From Corallococcus sp. NCRR (GTDB lineage: Bacteria; Myxococcota; Myxococcia; Myxococcales; Myxococcaceae), in NCBI RefSeq assembly GCF_026965535.1, contig NZ_CP114039.1, positions 9,345,461 through 9,409,460 on the forward strand: a DNA stretch of 64,000 nucleotides, in the 5' to 3' direction. Below, piece by piece: positions 35,789-43,930 of the stretch. Numbering within the stretch: the first letter of the stretch is position 1; each line of letters opens with the position of its first letter. The notes beneath the pieces were generated by a model that was given only the letters and a program-made list of their open reading frames with translations, ran no database searches and was not told the DNA's origin. The position numbers and the translations under genes are program-made.

Positions 35789-35823
35789 CGGAGCGGCGGC
35801 CTCGCGAGGACGGCGCCGCTCCG
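35789..35823 (-). terminator. Hairpin downstream of the FG-GAP metalloprotease gene
   Basis: CGGAGCGGCG (35789-35798) and CGCCGCTCCG (35814-35823) form a 10-bp stem. The loop contains the smaller palindrome CCTCGCGAGG. It lies 16 bases after the metalloprotease stop and would separate it from the deaminase-like gene. Confidence 0.5.
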
Positions 35824-35838
35824 GTGACTCCGAGGGGG

Positions 35839-37563
35839 CTACGGCGCGAGGGCGTTCGCGTCGAACGTCTTGCCCAGGAATACCTGGGTGCCCAGCGGGC
35901 GGCTTCCCACCAGGTCGACCTTCCCATCGTGGTCCACGTCACCGATGAAGCGTGGGAAGGCGGCCTGCCAGCTTCCGCTGGCGACCGTGAAATTCTTCAG
36001 GACCCGCTGCGCCGGGAGGAACGTCGTGCCGGTGGAGAACGAGACCCAGACGTAGTCATGGCCGAACCCGATGATGTCCGCGCGGCCATCCGCGTTGAGG
36101 TCGCCCAGGTACCGCGGGTAATCCGCCGTGGCCCAGCCTCCCACGCTGGGATCCGCTCCGTAGTCGGCGACCCAGAGGGCCGGCGGCGCGAAGGAGGCGG
36201 TGGTCGCGGTGGAGGTGGACAGCGCCACGATGACGCCCCACTCCGAGAAGCCCACGATGTCCGCCTTGCCGTCGCCATTCACGTCGGCGACCCGGCGGGG
36301 GTGGCGCACTCCGTCCCAGCCGCCCTGCACGGCGGAGCTGCCGAAGGCGGCCAGGGCCACTACGGGGGCCGCGAACTGCGTGCTCGCGGCGCACAGGGCT
36401 CCCGTGCACTGCGACAGCGAGACCACGGTGCCGCTGCCGTTGAAGCCGATGATGTCGTCGGTGCCGTCGCCGTTGACGTCCGCGAGCATGCGCGGCGCGG
36501 CCAGGGCGCTCGGCCAGTCCGGACTGGCGTGGTGGAAGCCGACGAAGCTGAAGGCGCCCGGCGTGAAGCTGTAGCCCGTGGAATAGGAGAGCGAGACGCC
36601 GTTCTCGCCGAAGCCGACGATGTCGGCCCGGCCGTCTGCGTTGACGTCGCCGACGGAGCGGGGGTGCAGGGTGCCGCTCCAGCCCGCGCTGGTCCCGAAG
36701 TCCGCCAGCCAGACCTGGGCCAGTTGGAAGGTCCGCTGCGAGGCGTTCGCCGAGGCCACGCGCACGCCGTTGCTGTGGAAGTAGATGAGTTCGTCGCCTG
36801 CGACCCCATCCACGTCCGCCAACTGGCGCAGGACCTCCCCGGGAGCATCACCCAGGGTCCAGAACTGGTCGGTCCAGCGCCTCGGGCCATAGACGCTGGC
36901 CACGCCCACCTTGTCGAACGCGCTCAGGGTCTCGGACATATTGCTGTTGCAGGCGTTCATGGACTGCATGAGCGAGTTGCGGTCGTAGCGGGTGTACGCC
37001 GGACCGAGGTTCACATTCGCGCTGCACGGGGCCTGGGCGTCGTCGCGGTGCTGCTCGTGGTTGAAGCCCATGACGTGCCCGAGTTCGTGGGAGGCGAGAT
37101 ATTGCAGGCGGCTGAGCCGGCCCGAGAAGTTGGTCCCGGGCAGGTCGATGAAGCCCGATCTGCCTTGCGATGGCAGGAGCAAGGTATTCGCCATCCCCAC
37201 GCCCACGATGCCTCCTCCGCTATCCGGGGGCGCGCTCGGTATCAACTCGAGGCGGACGTATTTCGTGGTGCCCGTGGTGGGGCACTCCTCGGTCCAGATG
37301 AATCGGACCTGGGATTCGAACTCCCAGGTGCGCGCGAGGGACTCCATCATGAGCTGCTTGTCCACGTCGTAGCCGGGGGTCAGCCAGCAGACCGGGATGA
37401 CCGGGTCCGTGAGCGACCAGAGCTGGACTCCATTCTCGGAATAGAGCGCATCCGACTTCACGGAGAGGTCCGGCTCCCGCATGGGCGCCTGGACCTCTCC
37501 ACCACATCCATTGATGACAACTCCAGACACCGCGAGCCACAGGGCACGTCGAAGCAACGACAC
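35839..37563 (-). CDS. Secreted metzincin-like metalloprotease with FG-GAP/VCBS repeats, 574 aa
   Basis: The GTG at 37563 follows GGGGGAGAA and gives a lipoprotein-type signal (AVSGVVINGCGG). The zinc site is HELGHVMGFNHE (His159, Glu160, His163, His169), the astacin-like HExxHxxGxxH form. From about residue 240 the protein has a series of Asp-rich repeats (DVNADGRADIVGFG and variants), typical of FG-GAP/VCBS beta-propellers that bind calcium and ligands. It should be a surface-bound or secreted protease. It is divergent from the EcsC-like gene at 37787. Confidence 0.88.
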   Translation of the reverse strand: MSLLRRALWLAVSGVVINGCGGEVQAPMREPDLSVKSDALYSENGVQLWSLTDPVIPVCWLTPGYDVDKQLMMESLARTWEFESQVRFIWTEECPTTGTTKYVRLELIPSAPPDSGGGIVGVGMANTLLLPSQGRSGFIDLPGTNFSGRLSRLQYLASHELGHVMGFNHEQHRDDAQAPCSANVNLGPAYTRYDRNSLMQSMNACNSNMSETLSAFDKVGVASVYGPRRWTDQFWTLGDAPGEVLRQLADVDGVAGDELIYFHSNGVRVASANASQRTFQLAQVWLADFGTSAGWSGTLHPRSVGDVNADGRADIVGFGENGVSLSYSTGYSFTPGAFSFVGFHHASPDWPSALAAPRMLADVNGDGTDDIIGFNGSGTVVSLSQCTGALCAASTQFAAPVVALAAFGSSAVQGGWDGVRHPRRVADVNGDGKADIVGFSEWGVIVALSTSTATTASFAPPALWVADYGADPSVGGWATADYPRYLGDLNADGRADIIGFGHDYVWVSFSTGTTFLPAQRVLKNFTVASGSWQAAFPRFIGDVDHDGKVDLVGSRPLGTQVFLGKTFDANALAP

Positions 37564-37786
37564 GATGGTTCTCCCCCAAGGGATTGGAATGAAAGACGGC
37601 AACCCCTTTCGAGTGGGGCGGCAGCCTACCGTCCGGGCCTGGAAGCGATCCACCTGACGGACGTGCTGCTTCCCCATCCATGCGGCGGTCGCTCGCGCGG
37701 GTCTGGGGGACTTCAGGGGGCCGGGTGTCGGGTCAGCCAGGTCTCCACATCCTTCAACTGCGGCTGCGAGTCCGCGAGGAGGAACC

Positions 37787-38986
37787 ATGACGGAGACACT
37801 GGAAGTCGTCCCAGGGGAGCGTGAGGAAGGCGCGGCGGTCCTTGTGCGTTCCTGGCAGCTGACGAGGACGCTGCTGCAGGAGCTGTCCCCCAGGGACCTG
37901 CGCACGGGGCGCTGGTTCACCCAGTTGCTGTCCATCTACCTGCGGCACTACGACACGCACCGGCTGCACGCGGTCGCCGCGGCGAAGGGGACGGGCGCTG
38001 ACACCACCGAAAGCCTCATCCGGCAGGCCTGCGAGGCGGCCTTCCTCACCGGCGCGGGGAGTGGCTCGGTCACCACCGGCATCACCGCGGCCTCGGCGGA
38101 CGCGGGCGTCGCCGGGTTGATGGTGGCCCTTCCCGCCTCGGGGCTGGTCGTCACGGCGGAGATGATGGTGCGGGCCCTCATCCACCTGCGGCTGGCGTGC
38201 GACCTGGCCAGCGCCTTCCACATCCGCTTCGACCCGGAGGACCCCGCGGATTTCTCGCGACTCTATTCCCTCTTCCATGGTGGGGAGCACGACGAGGAAG
38301 AGGACCCGCTCGGCCTGGAGCGCGTGGAGCACCTGACGCAAGCGAAGGCGACCGACCTGGGCGAGGACCTGGGCGCGAAGCTGCTGGGTGACAGCGTGGC
38401 GCGCAACATCGTGCCCTTCCTGAACGTGGTGACGTCCTCCGTGGACAACTGGCGGCGCACCCGGCGGCTGGGCGACTCCATGCTCCGCTACGTGCGGCTG
38501 CGCCACGCGCTGGAGGAGGCCAACGCGGCGCTGCGCAAGGTGGCGCCGCGCAACGAGAGCCTGCTGCTGGAGAGCGCGTGGTTCCTCTTCATCTCCGACG
38601 GCCGCCTCCGCGAGGAGGAGTCCGCCGTGCTCACCCACGAACTCTCCCGGCTCACCCCGGCGCGGCGAAGGGAGACGCGGGTGCGCTTCGTGGACGACGA
38701 GTCCGATTGGCTCCAACGCCTGCGCTCGGCACCGGCCAGCGCGCGTGAAGTCCTCCAGGAGTCCCTGAACGCGCTCGCCGCCGCGGACCTCTCCGTGACC
38801 GACCCCGAGCGGGCCCTGCTTCAAAAGGCCGCGCAGGCCCTCCACACCTCCCTGGACCGCGGGCACCTGGAAACGCTGGTGCGGCGCTACCGCGAGGAGG
38901 GCGTGGCCCACGCGCCCAAGGCCCGGGCCGCCGTGTCACGAGCACACCCGGCGGCGCGCGAAGAGACGCCGGCGCGCGTCCACTGA
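37787..38986 (+). CDS. EcsC-like protein with TerB-like C-terminal part, 399 aa
   Basis: The middle part (about 80-145) has the Gly/Ala-rich hydrophobic pattern of the EcsC family (GSGSVTTGITAASADAGVAGLMVALP in outline, then AEMMVRALIHLRLACDLA). The segment LLLESAWFLFISDGRLREEE near 265 resembles the start of a TerB-like domain. It should associate with the membrane. Function is unknown; EcsC proteins have been linked to membrane or secretion processes. Divergent from the FG-GAP metalloprotease across a 223-base gap that shows no clear feature. Confidence 0.7.
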   Translation: MTETLEVVPGEREEGAAVLVRSWQLTRTLLQELSPRDLRTGRWFTQLLSIYLRHYDTHRLHAVAAAKGTGADTTESLIRQACEAAFLTGAGSGSVTTGITAASADAGVAGLMVALPASGLVVTAEMMVRALIHLRLACDLASAFHIRFDPEDPADFSRLYSLFHGGEHDEEEDPLGLERVEHLTQAKATDLGEDLGAKLLGDSVARNIVPFLNVVTSSVDNWRRTRRLGDSMLRYVRLRHALEEANAALRKVAPRNESLLLESAWFLFISDGRLREEESAVLTHELSRLTPARRRETRVRFVDDESDWLQRLRSAPASAREVLQESLNALAAADLSVTDPERALLQKAAQALHTSLDRGHLETLVRRYREEGVAHAPKARAAVSRAHPAAREETPARVH

Positions 38987-39038
38987 GGTCCCCTCCCCGC
39001 CCGGGAGGCCCTCGCTTGGCGTTGCTGTCGGAGGTAGT

Positions 39039-39596
39039 TTGCAGGATGGCTGGTTGCACCCGGGTTTGCCGGCTCGGGATGGCCTCGAAGAGCCAGGAGC
39101 GGGGCCTCTACTGCTCCTGGCCTTTCGCTTCCGCGAACACATCCTCTGGGCGCAGGCGCGACGAAAGCCAGCAGCCTGGGATGCCGGTAGAACCGACACC
39201 CTCGACACTCGTACCCGCGCGTGCGATGTCCGCGTCGTGCCCACCCACAGTGAGACGAAGACGCCGCCGGAGCGGCGCCGGGCGCCCGCAGGCACCACGC
39301 TGGCGGTGGAGCGCGGCCTGCGCGAGGTCCACCAGGGGGACACCGTGCGCCTCAAGGGCACGGAGGCGACAGCTGAGGTGACCAGCGTAGAGGCCACGGC
39401 CCCGCTGCCCATCTTCATCAGCTTCCACTCGCTAGACTTCGCGCCGAAGCAAGGGGACGTGCTGGATCCGCAGCCGAAGCCGGGCGACAAGTTGCCCGCG
39501 CTCATCGCGCAGGTGCACCGCGCCTCGGGGGCGGCCTCCGTGCGCGGTCCCCGCGCCCTCTTGAGAGGGATTGAACTTCAACCAAAACAGACATAG
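39039..39596 (+). CDS. Uncertain ORF at the island edge, up to 185 aa
   Basis: An open frame (TTG 39039; another start is GTG 39237) whose second half reads like a real protein (TTLAVERGLREVHQGDTVRLKG, PIFISFHSLDFAPKQGD). The first half is compositionally poor. No domain is recognised. It ends 10 bases before the SitA-like lipoprotein remnant. It may be a truncated gene of the same toxin-related cluster. Start and coding status are uncertain. Confidence 0.35.
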   Translation: MQDGWLHPGLPARDGLEEPGAGPLLLLAFRFREHILWAQARRKPAAWDAGRTDTLDTRTRACDVRVVPTHSETKTPPERRRAPAGTTLAVERGLREVHQGDTVRLKGTEATAEVTSVEATAPLPIFISFHSLDFAPKQGDVLDPQPKPGDKLPALIAQVHRASGAASVRGPRALLRGIELQPKQT

Positions 39597-39606
39597 ACCG
39601 CCATAC

Positions 39607-40014
39607 ATGCACAATCAGGGCACTCGATTCGTGACCATGGTCGTGGCGGCACTCGCGCTGGTGGGGGCGAGCTGCGGTGGCGGTGCCCATGCCCGGGCGA
39701 GCGCCGCCGAGCCCAGCGCCACTGCGGTGTACCTGGCCCAGGCGCAGTGTGGCCCCCAGGACTCCACGGTGAGCTGCTGCGTGAAGACGCACCCGGGCAA
39801 CCCCGCTCGTTGCGGGGCCACCGACTTCGAGGCATAGGAAATCCTCTTTGGCGCCAGGGTCGCCAAGGAGCTGGCCCGGGAGGACCTGCCGGAGTGGAAG
39901 CGCTACTGTATGAACGAGTACGCGAAGTGCCAGGAGCAGGACTGGATAGGCTCCTGCTACGACTGCTTCCGCCTCTGTGAGGGCCAGCAAGGGGAATGGC
40001 CACACGACAGATGA
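39607..40014 (+). pseudogene. SitA-like polymorphic lipoprotein gene with one premature stop
   Basis: ATG 39607 opens a lipoprotein signal (MVVAALALVGASCGG). The mature part starts with AQCGPQDSTVSCCVKTHPGNPARCGAT, a cysteine pattern I associate with SitA-type lipoprotein toxins of myxobacteria. A TAG at 39835-39837 stops the frame after DFEA. The same frame continues immediately with EILFGARVAKELARED, WKRYCMNEYAKCQEQDWIG and SCYDCFRLCEGQQGEWPHD until 40014. Since only one codon blocks it, the loss is recent, or a sequencing error is possible. SitA assignment is from pattern memory and moderate. The next gene is a DUSAM protein. Confidence 0.6.
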
Positions 40015-40042
40015 TTCCGGCAACGGAAGGGGCGGTAGCGGC

Positions 40043-40411
40043 ATGAGGCAGGACATCAACTGGGACGAGGTGCGTGCGCTCGCCGCGCGCGTCGAGGCCG
40101 GCGAAGCACTCGCGCTCACCGCGGACGTGCGTGAGTTGCTGCTGCGTACTGCGCGCGAGGTGGCCATCCCTGAGCCGGATGCACAGGCCGCCGTCCAGGA
40201 CGCGGCTGCTGCGACCGCGCTTCTGCGCGAGGCTCGCTCGCGGATCCGCGAGGGCTCGATGCGACTGGCGCGCACGCGGATGCTGGCTGGAGACCTTGCG
40301 AAGGCGGGCGATAGAGCCGGGGCCCGGAAGCTGCTGGAGGACCTGCTCGCCGTGGAGGTGGTGCCTCTCTACCGTGAGCTAGCGGAGCTGGAGTTGGAGG
40401 ACTTGGACTGA
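40043..40411 (+). CDS. DUSAM domain (DUF2379) protein, 122 aa
   Basis: It matches the myxobacterial DUSAM family from end to end: INWDEVRALAARVEAGEAL, VRELLLRTAREVAIPEPDA, SRIREGSMRLARTRM, AVEVVPLYRELAE. These short helical proteins are abundant in Myxococcus and Stigmatella and often lie in polymorphic toxin regions; their function is not established. The ATG at 40043 is 29 bases after the end of the broken lipoprotein gene. It could be a partner or immunity protein. Confidence 0.82.
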   Translation: MRQDINWDEVRALAARVEAGEALALTADVRELLLRTAREVAIPEPDAQAAVQDAAAATALLREARSRIREGSMRLARTRMLAGDLAKAGDRAGARKLLEDLLAVEVVPLYRELAELELEDLD

Positions 40412-40418
40412 CTGGCGC

Positions 40419-40583
40419 TCACGCGCACCGCGGGCACAGCACCAACCACTTCTTCCTGAAGGTGGTCCCGCGAGTCATCTCCTTCAGCACGAGCGGGCCC
40501 TCGCTCGGGGCCACCTGAGTGCCGCACCGGCAGCGCCCGGCGCGGAGGTTGGGGCGCCTGCCCTGCTCGGCGCTCGCTAACAC
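40419..40583 (-). CDS. Small zinc-ribbon protein, 54 aa
   Basis: GTG 40583 to TGA 40419. The product has CRCG and CPRC pairs flanking EGPLVLKEMTRGTTFRKKW, a compact zinc-ribbon layout. Before the IS5 insertion its GTG start overlapped the stop codon of the small membrane protein now split at 41511, so it was part of a minus-strand operon. It now lies next to the IS end and may be unexpressed. Function unknown. Confidence 0.5.
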   Translation of the reverse strand: MLASAEQGRRPNLRAGRCRCGTQVAPSEGPLVLKEMTRGTTFRKKWLVLCPRCA

Positions 40584-40602
40584 CAGGTGCCGCGTGCCGG
40601 TA

Positions 40603-41510
40603 GGCTGTGTCTGATGAATAGGGCGTCTCCAGGTGTTGTCTCCCAGAAGGAGGCAAGCCGGGATGATGCGCTACGAGCTGAACGAGCGGCAGTGGAGGGC
40701 CTTGGCTCCTCTGCTGCCGCATCAGGGGCGAGGCGGGGCCTGGAGCGACCACCGCAGCGTGCTCAATGGGATTCTCTGGCGCTTGCACACGGGCGCCCCC
40801 TGGCGCGACCTGCCCTCGCGCTATGGCCCCTGGCAGACCGTCTATGACCGCTTCGTGCGCTGGCGCAAGGACGGCACCTGGCTGCGGTTGATGCACACGC
40901 TCCAAGCGCAACTGCGAGCCCAGGACGAGTTGGACATGAGCGTTCTCTTCGTCGATTCCACCGTGGTGCGCGCCACCCGCGCAGCCGCCGGAGGCGGCAA
41001 AAGGGGGGCCCGCACGAGCCCGAAGACCACGCCCTGGGGCGCTCGCGCGGGGGCTTTTCCACCAAGCTCCACCTCACCTGTGAGAGTCACCGCCACGTGC
41101 TCTCCATCGCCCTGACGGCGGGGCAGGCCAGTGACTTGACGGGAGTCGTCCCCGCCCTGGACGCGGTCCGTGTCCAAGGCCCACGAGGACGCGCGCGCCA
41201 GCGGCCGGGCACGTTGGTGGCGGACAAGGGCTACAGCTTCGAGGCCGTGCGCACCTGGGCGCGAAAGCACCACGTGCGCGCCATGCTTCCGCGTCGCGCG
41301 GACCAGACCCGCTTCAACGCGCGATGCCGCACTCACTTCGACCCGGCCCTCTACAGGCAGCGCAACGTCATCGAGCGGGCCATCGGCCATTTGAAGGACA
41401 AGCGCGCCATCGGGGCCCGCTACGACAAACTCGCGCTCAACTACCTGGCCCTGGTGCAGGTGGCGCTCATCTTCTCCTACCTGCGCCACCTGCATCCATC
41501 AGACACGGCC
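40603..41510 (+). mobile_element. IS5-family insertion sequence (IS427-like), 908 bp
   Basis: Left end GGCTGTGTCTGATGAAT (40603) and the reverse complement of the right end, GGCCGTGTCTGATGGAT, form imperfect terminal inverted repeats. TA flanks both sides (40601-40602 and 41511-41512) as target duplication. It encodes one transposase in two frames. It interrupts a small minus-strand gene. Confidence 0.88.
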
Positions 41511-41513
41511 TAG
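40663..41513 (+). CDS. IS5-family transposase made by -1 frameshift
   Basis: The first frame starts at ATG 40663 (after GAAGGAGG) with RYELNERQWRALAPLLP and reaches FVDSTVVRA, the first catalytic Asp. At AAAAGGGGGG (40999-41008) a -1 shift continues into the second frame, reading GPHEPEDHALGRSRGGFSTK, then VADKGYSFEAVR (second Asp) and RNVIERAIGHLKD (Glu). This is the classic IS427-group arrangement of the DDE transposase. The TAG stop (41511-41513) uses the flanking TA, so the reading frame is closed by target DNA. Both frames look intact. Confidence 0.88.
40999..41008 (+). promoter_or_regulatory. Programmed -1 frameshift site in the IS5 transposase
   Basis: AAAA followed by GGGGGG gives a slippery run. 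Reading moves from frame ...GGKRGAR to ...GGPHEPEDHALG. The second frame has the conserved transposase sequence, so the shift is needed for a full product. Confidence 0.75.
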
Positions 41514-41690
41514 CGACTGCACCAGCAGGGGCACCTGATCCACGGCGGCCTCCTGCCGCTGCTGCCGGCGCGAGAGCAGGCCATTGAGGAGCGGAACCAG
41601 GAGCTGGCTCACGGCCAGTATGAGGACGGCGGACTCGGTGCTGACGGGGGGCATGCCCCACAGAAGGGGCGGCGCCTCACCCTGGGGCAC
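41511..41690 (-). pseudogene. Small membrane protein gene cut by the IS5 element
   Basis: On the minus strand a short frame starts at GTG 41690 (or ATG 41654) and encodes STESAVLILAVSQLLVPLLNGLL, a membrane segment, then the charged RRQQRQEAAVDQ. The IS joins after VQSL. Removing the IS and one TA restores VQSLPARGTWC followed by TAG, so only the last seven residues were displaced. With the IS present the frame ends three codons inside it (GRV then TGA). The truncated protein might still function. A holin-like role is conceivable but unsupported. Confidence 0.5.
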
Positions 41691-41892
41691 GTGGGCTGCG
41701 AGGCCCAGCGGGCGTCCAGCGCGTCCACGCCCACCGAGACACCTCTCCGGCCGGGCCGGGCACGAGCTCGCGGCGCCATCGTCTGCCGCCCGGGCCTCGG
41801 TGGAAGCCGCGAGGGAGCACCACGCCCGCGGAGCCCCCAGGCATCGGGCACGGCAGGTCCTTGCGCTTGCGGGGGCAGGAACAGGGCGTCAC
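41677..41892 (-). CDS. Uncertain small ORF in the overlapping minus-strand series, 71 aa
   Basis: GTG 41892 overlaps the TGA of the preceding gene by 4 bases, and the end overlaps the following membrane-protein frame. The product is Arg/Pro/Gly-rich (CPRKRKDLPCPMPGGSAG) and unrecognised. The main support is the tight overlap with its neighbours. Coding status is uncertain. Confidence 0.3.
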   Translation of the reverse strand: MTPCSCPRKRKDLPCPMPGGSAGVVLPRGFHRGPGGRRWRRELVPGPAGEVSRWAWTRWTPAGPRSPRAPG

Positions 41893-42110
41893 AGCCCCAG
41901 CTCCGCACGCCAGCCGGGCACGAACATGTCCAGTTCGCCGGGCGCGAACCCACCACGCTCCGCGAGCCGCTCCAGGGACTGTTCGGTGGTGCGGTAGCGC
42001 CTGGAGTACTCGGCGTACGCGCGCTCAGGCAGGGCCCACGGGATGGTCCTGGGTATCCCGTTGTCGAAGTCCTTCTGAATCACGAGGAGGGGGAAGCGGC
42101 GCTCGTTCAT
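41889..42110 (-). CDS. Small hypothetical protein, 73 aa
   Basis: The ATG at 42110 overlaps the stop of the upstream 67-residue gene (ATGA). The product reads like a folded cytoplasmic protein (RRFPLLVIQKDFDNGIPRTI, TTEQSLERLAERGGFAPGEL) and ends GWRAELGL. No family is recognised. The chain of overlapping small genes suggests a phage- or element-derived operon. Confidence 0.55.
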   Translation of the reverse strand: MNERRFPLLVIQKDFDNGIPRTIPWALPERAYAEYSRRYRTTEQSLERLAERGGFAPGELDMFVPGWRAELGL

Positions 42111-42310
42111 CGCGCGGACTCCGCGTCCCGGCCGTCGGAGTCCCATCCGAACCAGCCGAGGTGCAGGCGGCCCACGGCCTCCTGGACGCGCTCCTGGAGG
42201 ATGCCGCTGTCGTACAGGAGCCCATCGATCCACGGAGCCACGGGTTCCAGGGCACCCACCTCGCGCCCCTCATGGTCCGTCACCGTCATGCGGCCTGGGT
42301 AGTTGGTCAT
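42107..42310 (-). CDS. Small hypothetical protein, 67 aa
   Basis: It begins [19 protein letters not shown] and contains [21 protein letters not shown] and a Trp-rich [10 protein letters not shown]. No known domain. The ribosome site is weak. Its stop overlaps the start of the next gene by 4 bases, so the two are probably translated together. It appears to be the first gene of the minus-strand series and is divergent from the cold-shock gene. Confidence 0.55.
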   Translation of the reverse strand: MTNYPGRMTVTDHEGREVGALEPVAPWIDGLLYDSGILQERVQEAVGRLHLGWFGWDSDGRDAESAR

Positions 42311-42428
42311 GCCGGGCCTGAAGGGGCGGTGCCATGCGACTTCAGGCCAAGGTGGCTCCAATCATGTCACTCCCAAATTCACGACAACGACCTGGATTTC
42401 TCCAGGCGAAGCGCAAGGGGATAGCCGC

Positions 42429-42638
42429 ATGTCGGAGAGGCAGACGGGAAGCGTGAAGTGGTTCAACGAAGAGAAGGGATTTGGATTCATCACGCCCCAG
42501 TTCGGAGACGATCTCTTCGTGCATGTCAGGGCCATTCAGTCGGACGGAGTCCAGACTCTCAATGCGGGGCAACTGGTCAGCTTCATCGCCGTGCGGGGAA
42601 AGAATGGGATGCAGGCGGAAGAGGTCCAGGTGCTCTAA
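42429..42638 (+). CDS. CspA-family cold-shock-domain protein, 69 aa
   Basis: A small single-stranded nucleic-acid-binding protein with the RNP1 (KGFGFI) and RNP2 (DLFVHV) motifs and the [12 protein letters not shown] start. It acts as an RNA chaperone. An AAGGGGATAG site precedes ATG 42429. The TAA stop is partly made by an IS630-type element: TA is the target site and the final A is the first base of the element. Without the insertion the codon would read TAG, so the protein is unchanged, but its native 3' untranslated region and terminator are lost. Confidence 0.92.
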   Translation: MSERQTGSVKWFNEEKGFGFITPQFGDDLFVHVRAIQSDGVQTLNAGQLVSFIAVRGKNGMQAEEVQVL

Positions 42639-43854
42639 ACGACCGCGCATGAATCCCGATCGGCTCGGAGGGTAGGCAGGCGCTGGGAGCCGAAGGAAAG
42701 GGGCAGGAGCTCGCACCGTTCGGCCTTGTGTGCGCAAGAACCGGATGAAGAAGCGAGCCCTGCCTCAGGGAAGGCAACAGCTACGCCTGCGATGTCCTGA
42801 CCGCAGGCGGCTGATTCGCTGGGGAGAGAGGACTGGCTGCCCGCTCACCCTGCGGCGGTGTCTGGCGGTCGCGAAGGTGGCCAGTGGTCAGTCACGGACG
42901 CAAGCCGCGCGGCAGTTGCTGTGCGCCATGTCCACGGTGGTGGCTGCGGTTCAGCGCTTCCAGAACTCAGGCCGAGAAGGCCTCTTGGACGGGCGCGCTC
43001 AGAATGGGCAGCGCAAAGTGGACGAGCGATTCCGGCAGACGTTGTGCCGGGTGCTGGAAGGCACGCCGCAGCAGTCCGGTTGGCGGCGCACGACGTGGAC
43101 GCGCGAGTTGCTGGTTCGTGAGGTGGAGAGGCGAGGCCGGGTACGTGTCTCGCCCGCGACGATGGGACGCGCCTTGGCCTCGGTGGGAGCCCAGAGAAGG
43201 CGTCCACGTCCCGTGGTGCGCTGCCCCTGGCCGGAGCGCAGACGCCGACGGCGCCTCTGGCAGCTGAAATGCCGTGCGGCCTTCGCCCGGCCCGGCGAGC
43301 CCGTGTTTTTCGAGGATGAGATGGACGTGCACCTCAACCCGAAAATCGGCCCCGACTGGACGTTGCCTGGACAGCGCAGAGAGGTCGTTACCCCGGGCAA
43401 CAACCAGAAGCGTTTCGTGGCGGGGGCGCTGGACGCGCGCACGGCTCGGGTGACTTGGGTGCAGGGGGAGAAGAAGACGAGTGCGCTCTTCATCGACCTG
43501 GTGCGCGCCGTGGACGCCGGCTATCCCAGAGCGAAGCGTCTGCATTTCATCCTCGACAATGCCGCCACCCACTCCAGCAAGAAGACGCGCAAAGGCGCTG
43601 GAGGCACTGGGTGAGCGACTGGTGCTGCACTTCCTGCCGCCGTACTGCCCGGAGGGCAACCGCATTGAACGCCTGTGGTGGGACGTGCACGCCAACGTCA
43701 CCCAACCATCGCTGCAAGAAGATGGAGGCGCTCATGACCGAGGTGGACGCCTACCTCGACGCGCGCAACACGCAGAAGACGGCCAGCCCCTTGCTGCGCG
43801 CCGCACCTGCTCGACGCGCAGCGTGAGACCGTTCGAGAATTACGAGCGGTCGTT
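42638..43854 (+). mobile_element. IS630-family insertion sequence, decayed, about 1.2 kb
   Basis: The left end AACGACCGCGCATGAAT and the reverse complement of the right end AACGACCGCTCGTAATT form terminal inverted repeats. TA occurs at both borders (42636-42637 and 43855-43856), the expected IS630/Tc1 target. The transposase inside is frameshifted. The element sits in the stop codon of the cold-shock gene. Confidence 0.82.
42730..43826 (+). pseudogene. IS630-family transposase with two frameshifts
   Basis: The first frame encodes a helix-turn-helix part (SGQSRTQAARQLLCAMSTV), FFEDEMDVHL (first Asp) and HFILDNAATHSS (second Asp) and breaks near 43595. A second frame continues KALEALGERLVLHFLPPYCP and GNRIERLWWDVHANVT (catalytic Glu). 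A third frame from about 43705 gives KKMEALMTEVDAYLDARN to 43826. Some IS630 elements use one programmed shift; two shifts and a scrambled Asn-His region argue for decay. Confidence 0.75.
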
Positions 43855-43930
43855 TAGAGGCCAACATCCCGCTGGAGGGCAATGGAAGAACGGTGACGCC
43901 GGAATGGCAGTGGCGCGGAGTGTCGTCCCC

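Noticed and set aside
35734..37824. Long plus-strand open frame opposite the FG-GAP metalloprotease
   Set aside because: High GC content leaves long antisense frames open; the minus strand has the recognisable HExxH and repeat motifs.
40999..41008. Interpretation of the IS5 transposase as a pseudogene
   Set aside because: The shift occurs at a slippery AAAAGGGGGG run in the usual place for this IS group, and both frames are otherwise intact.
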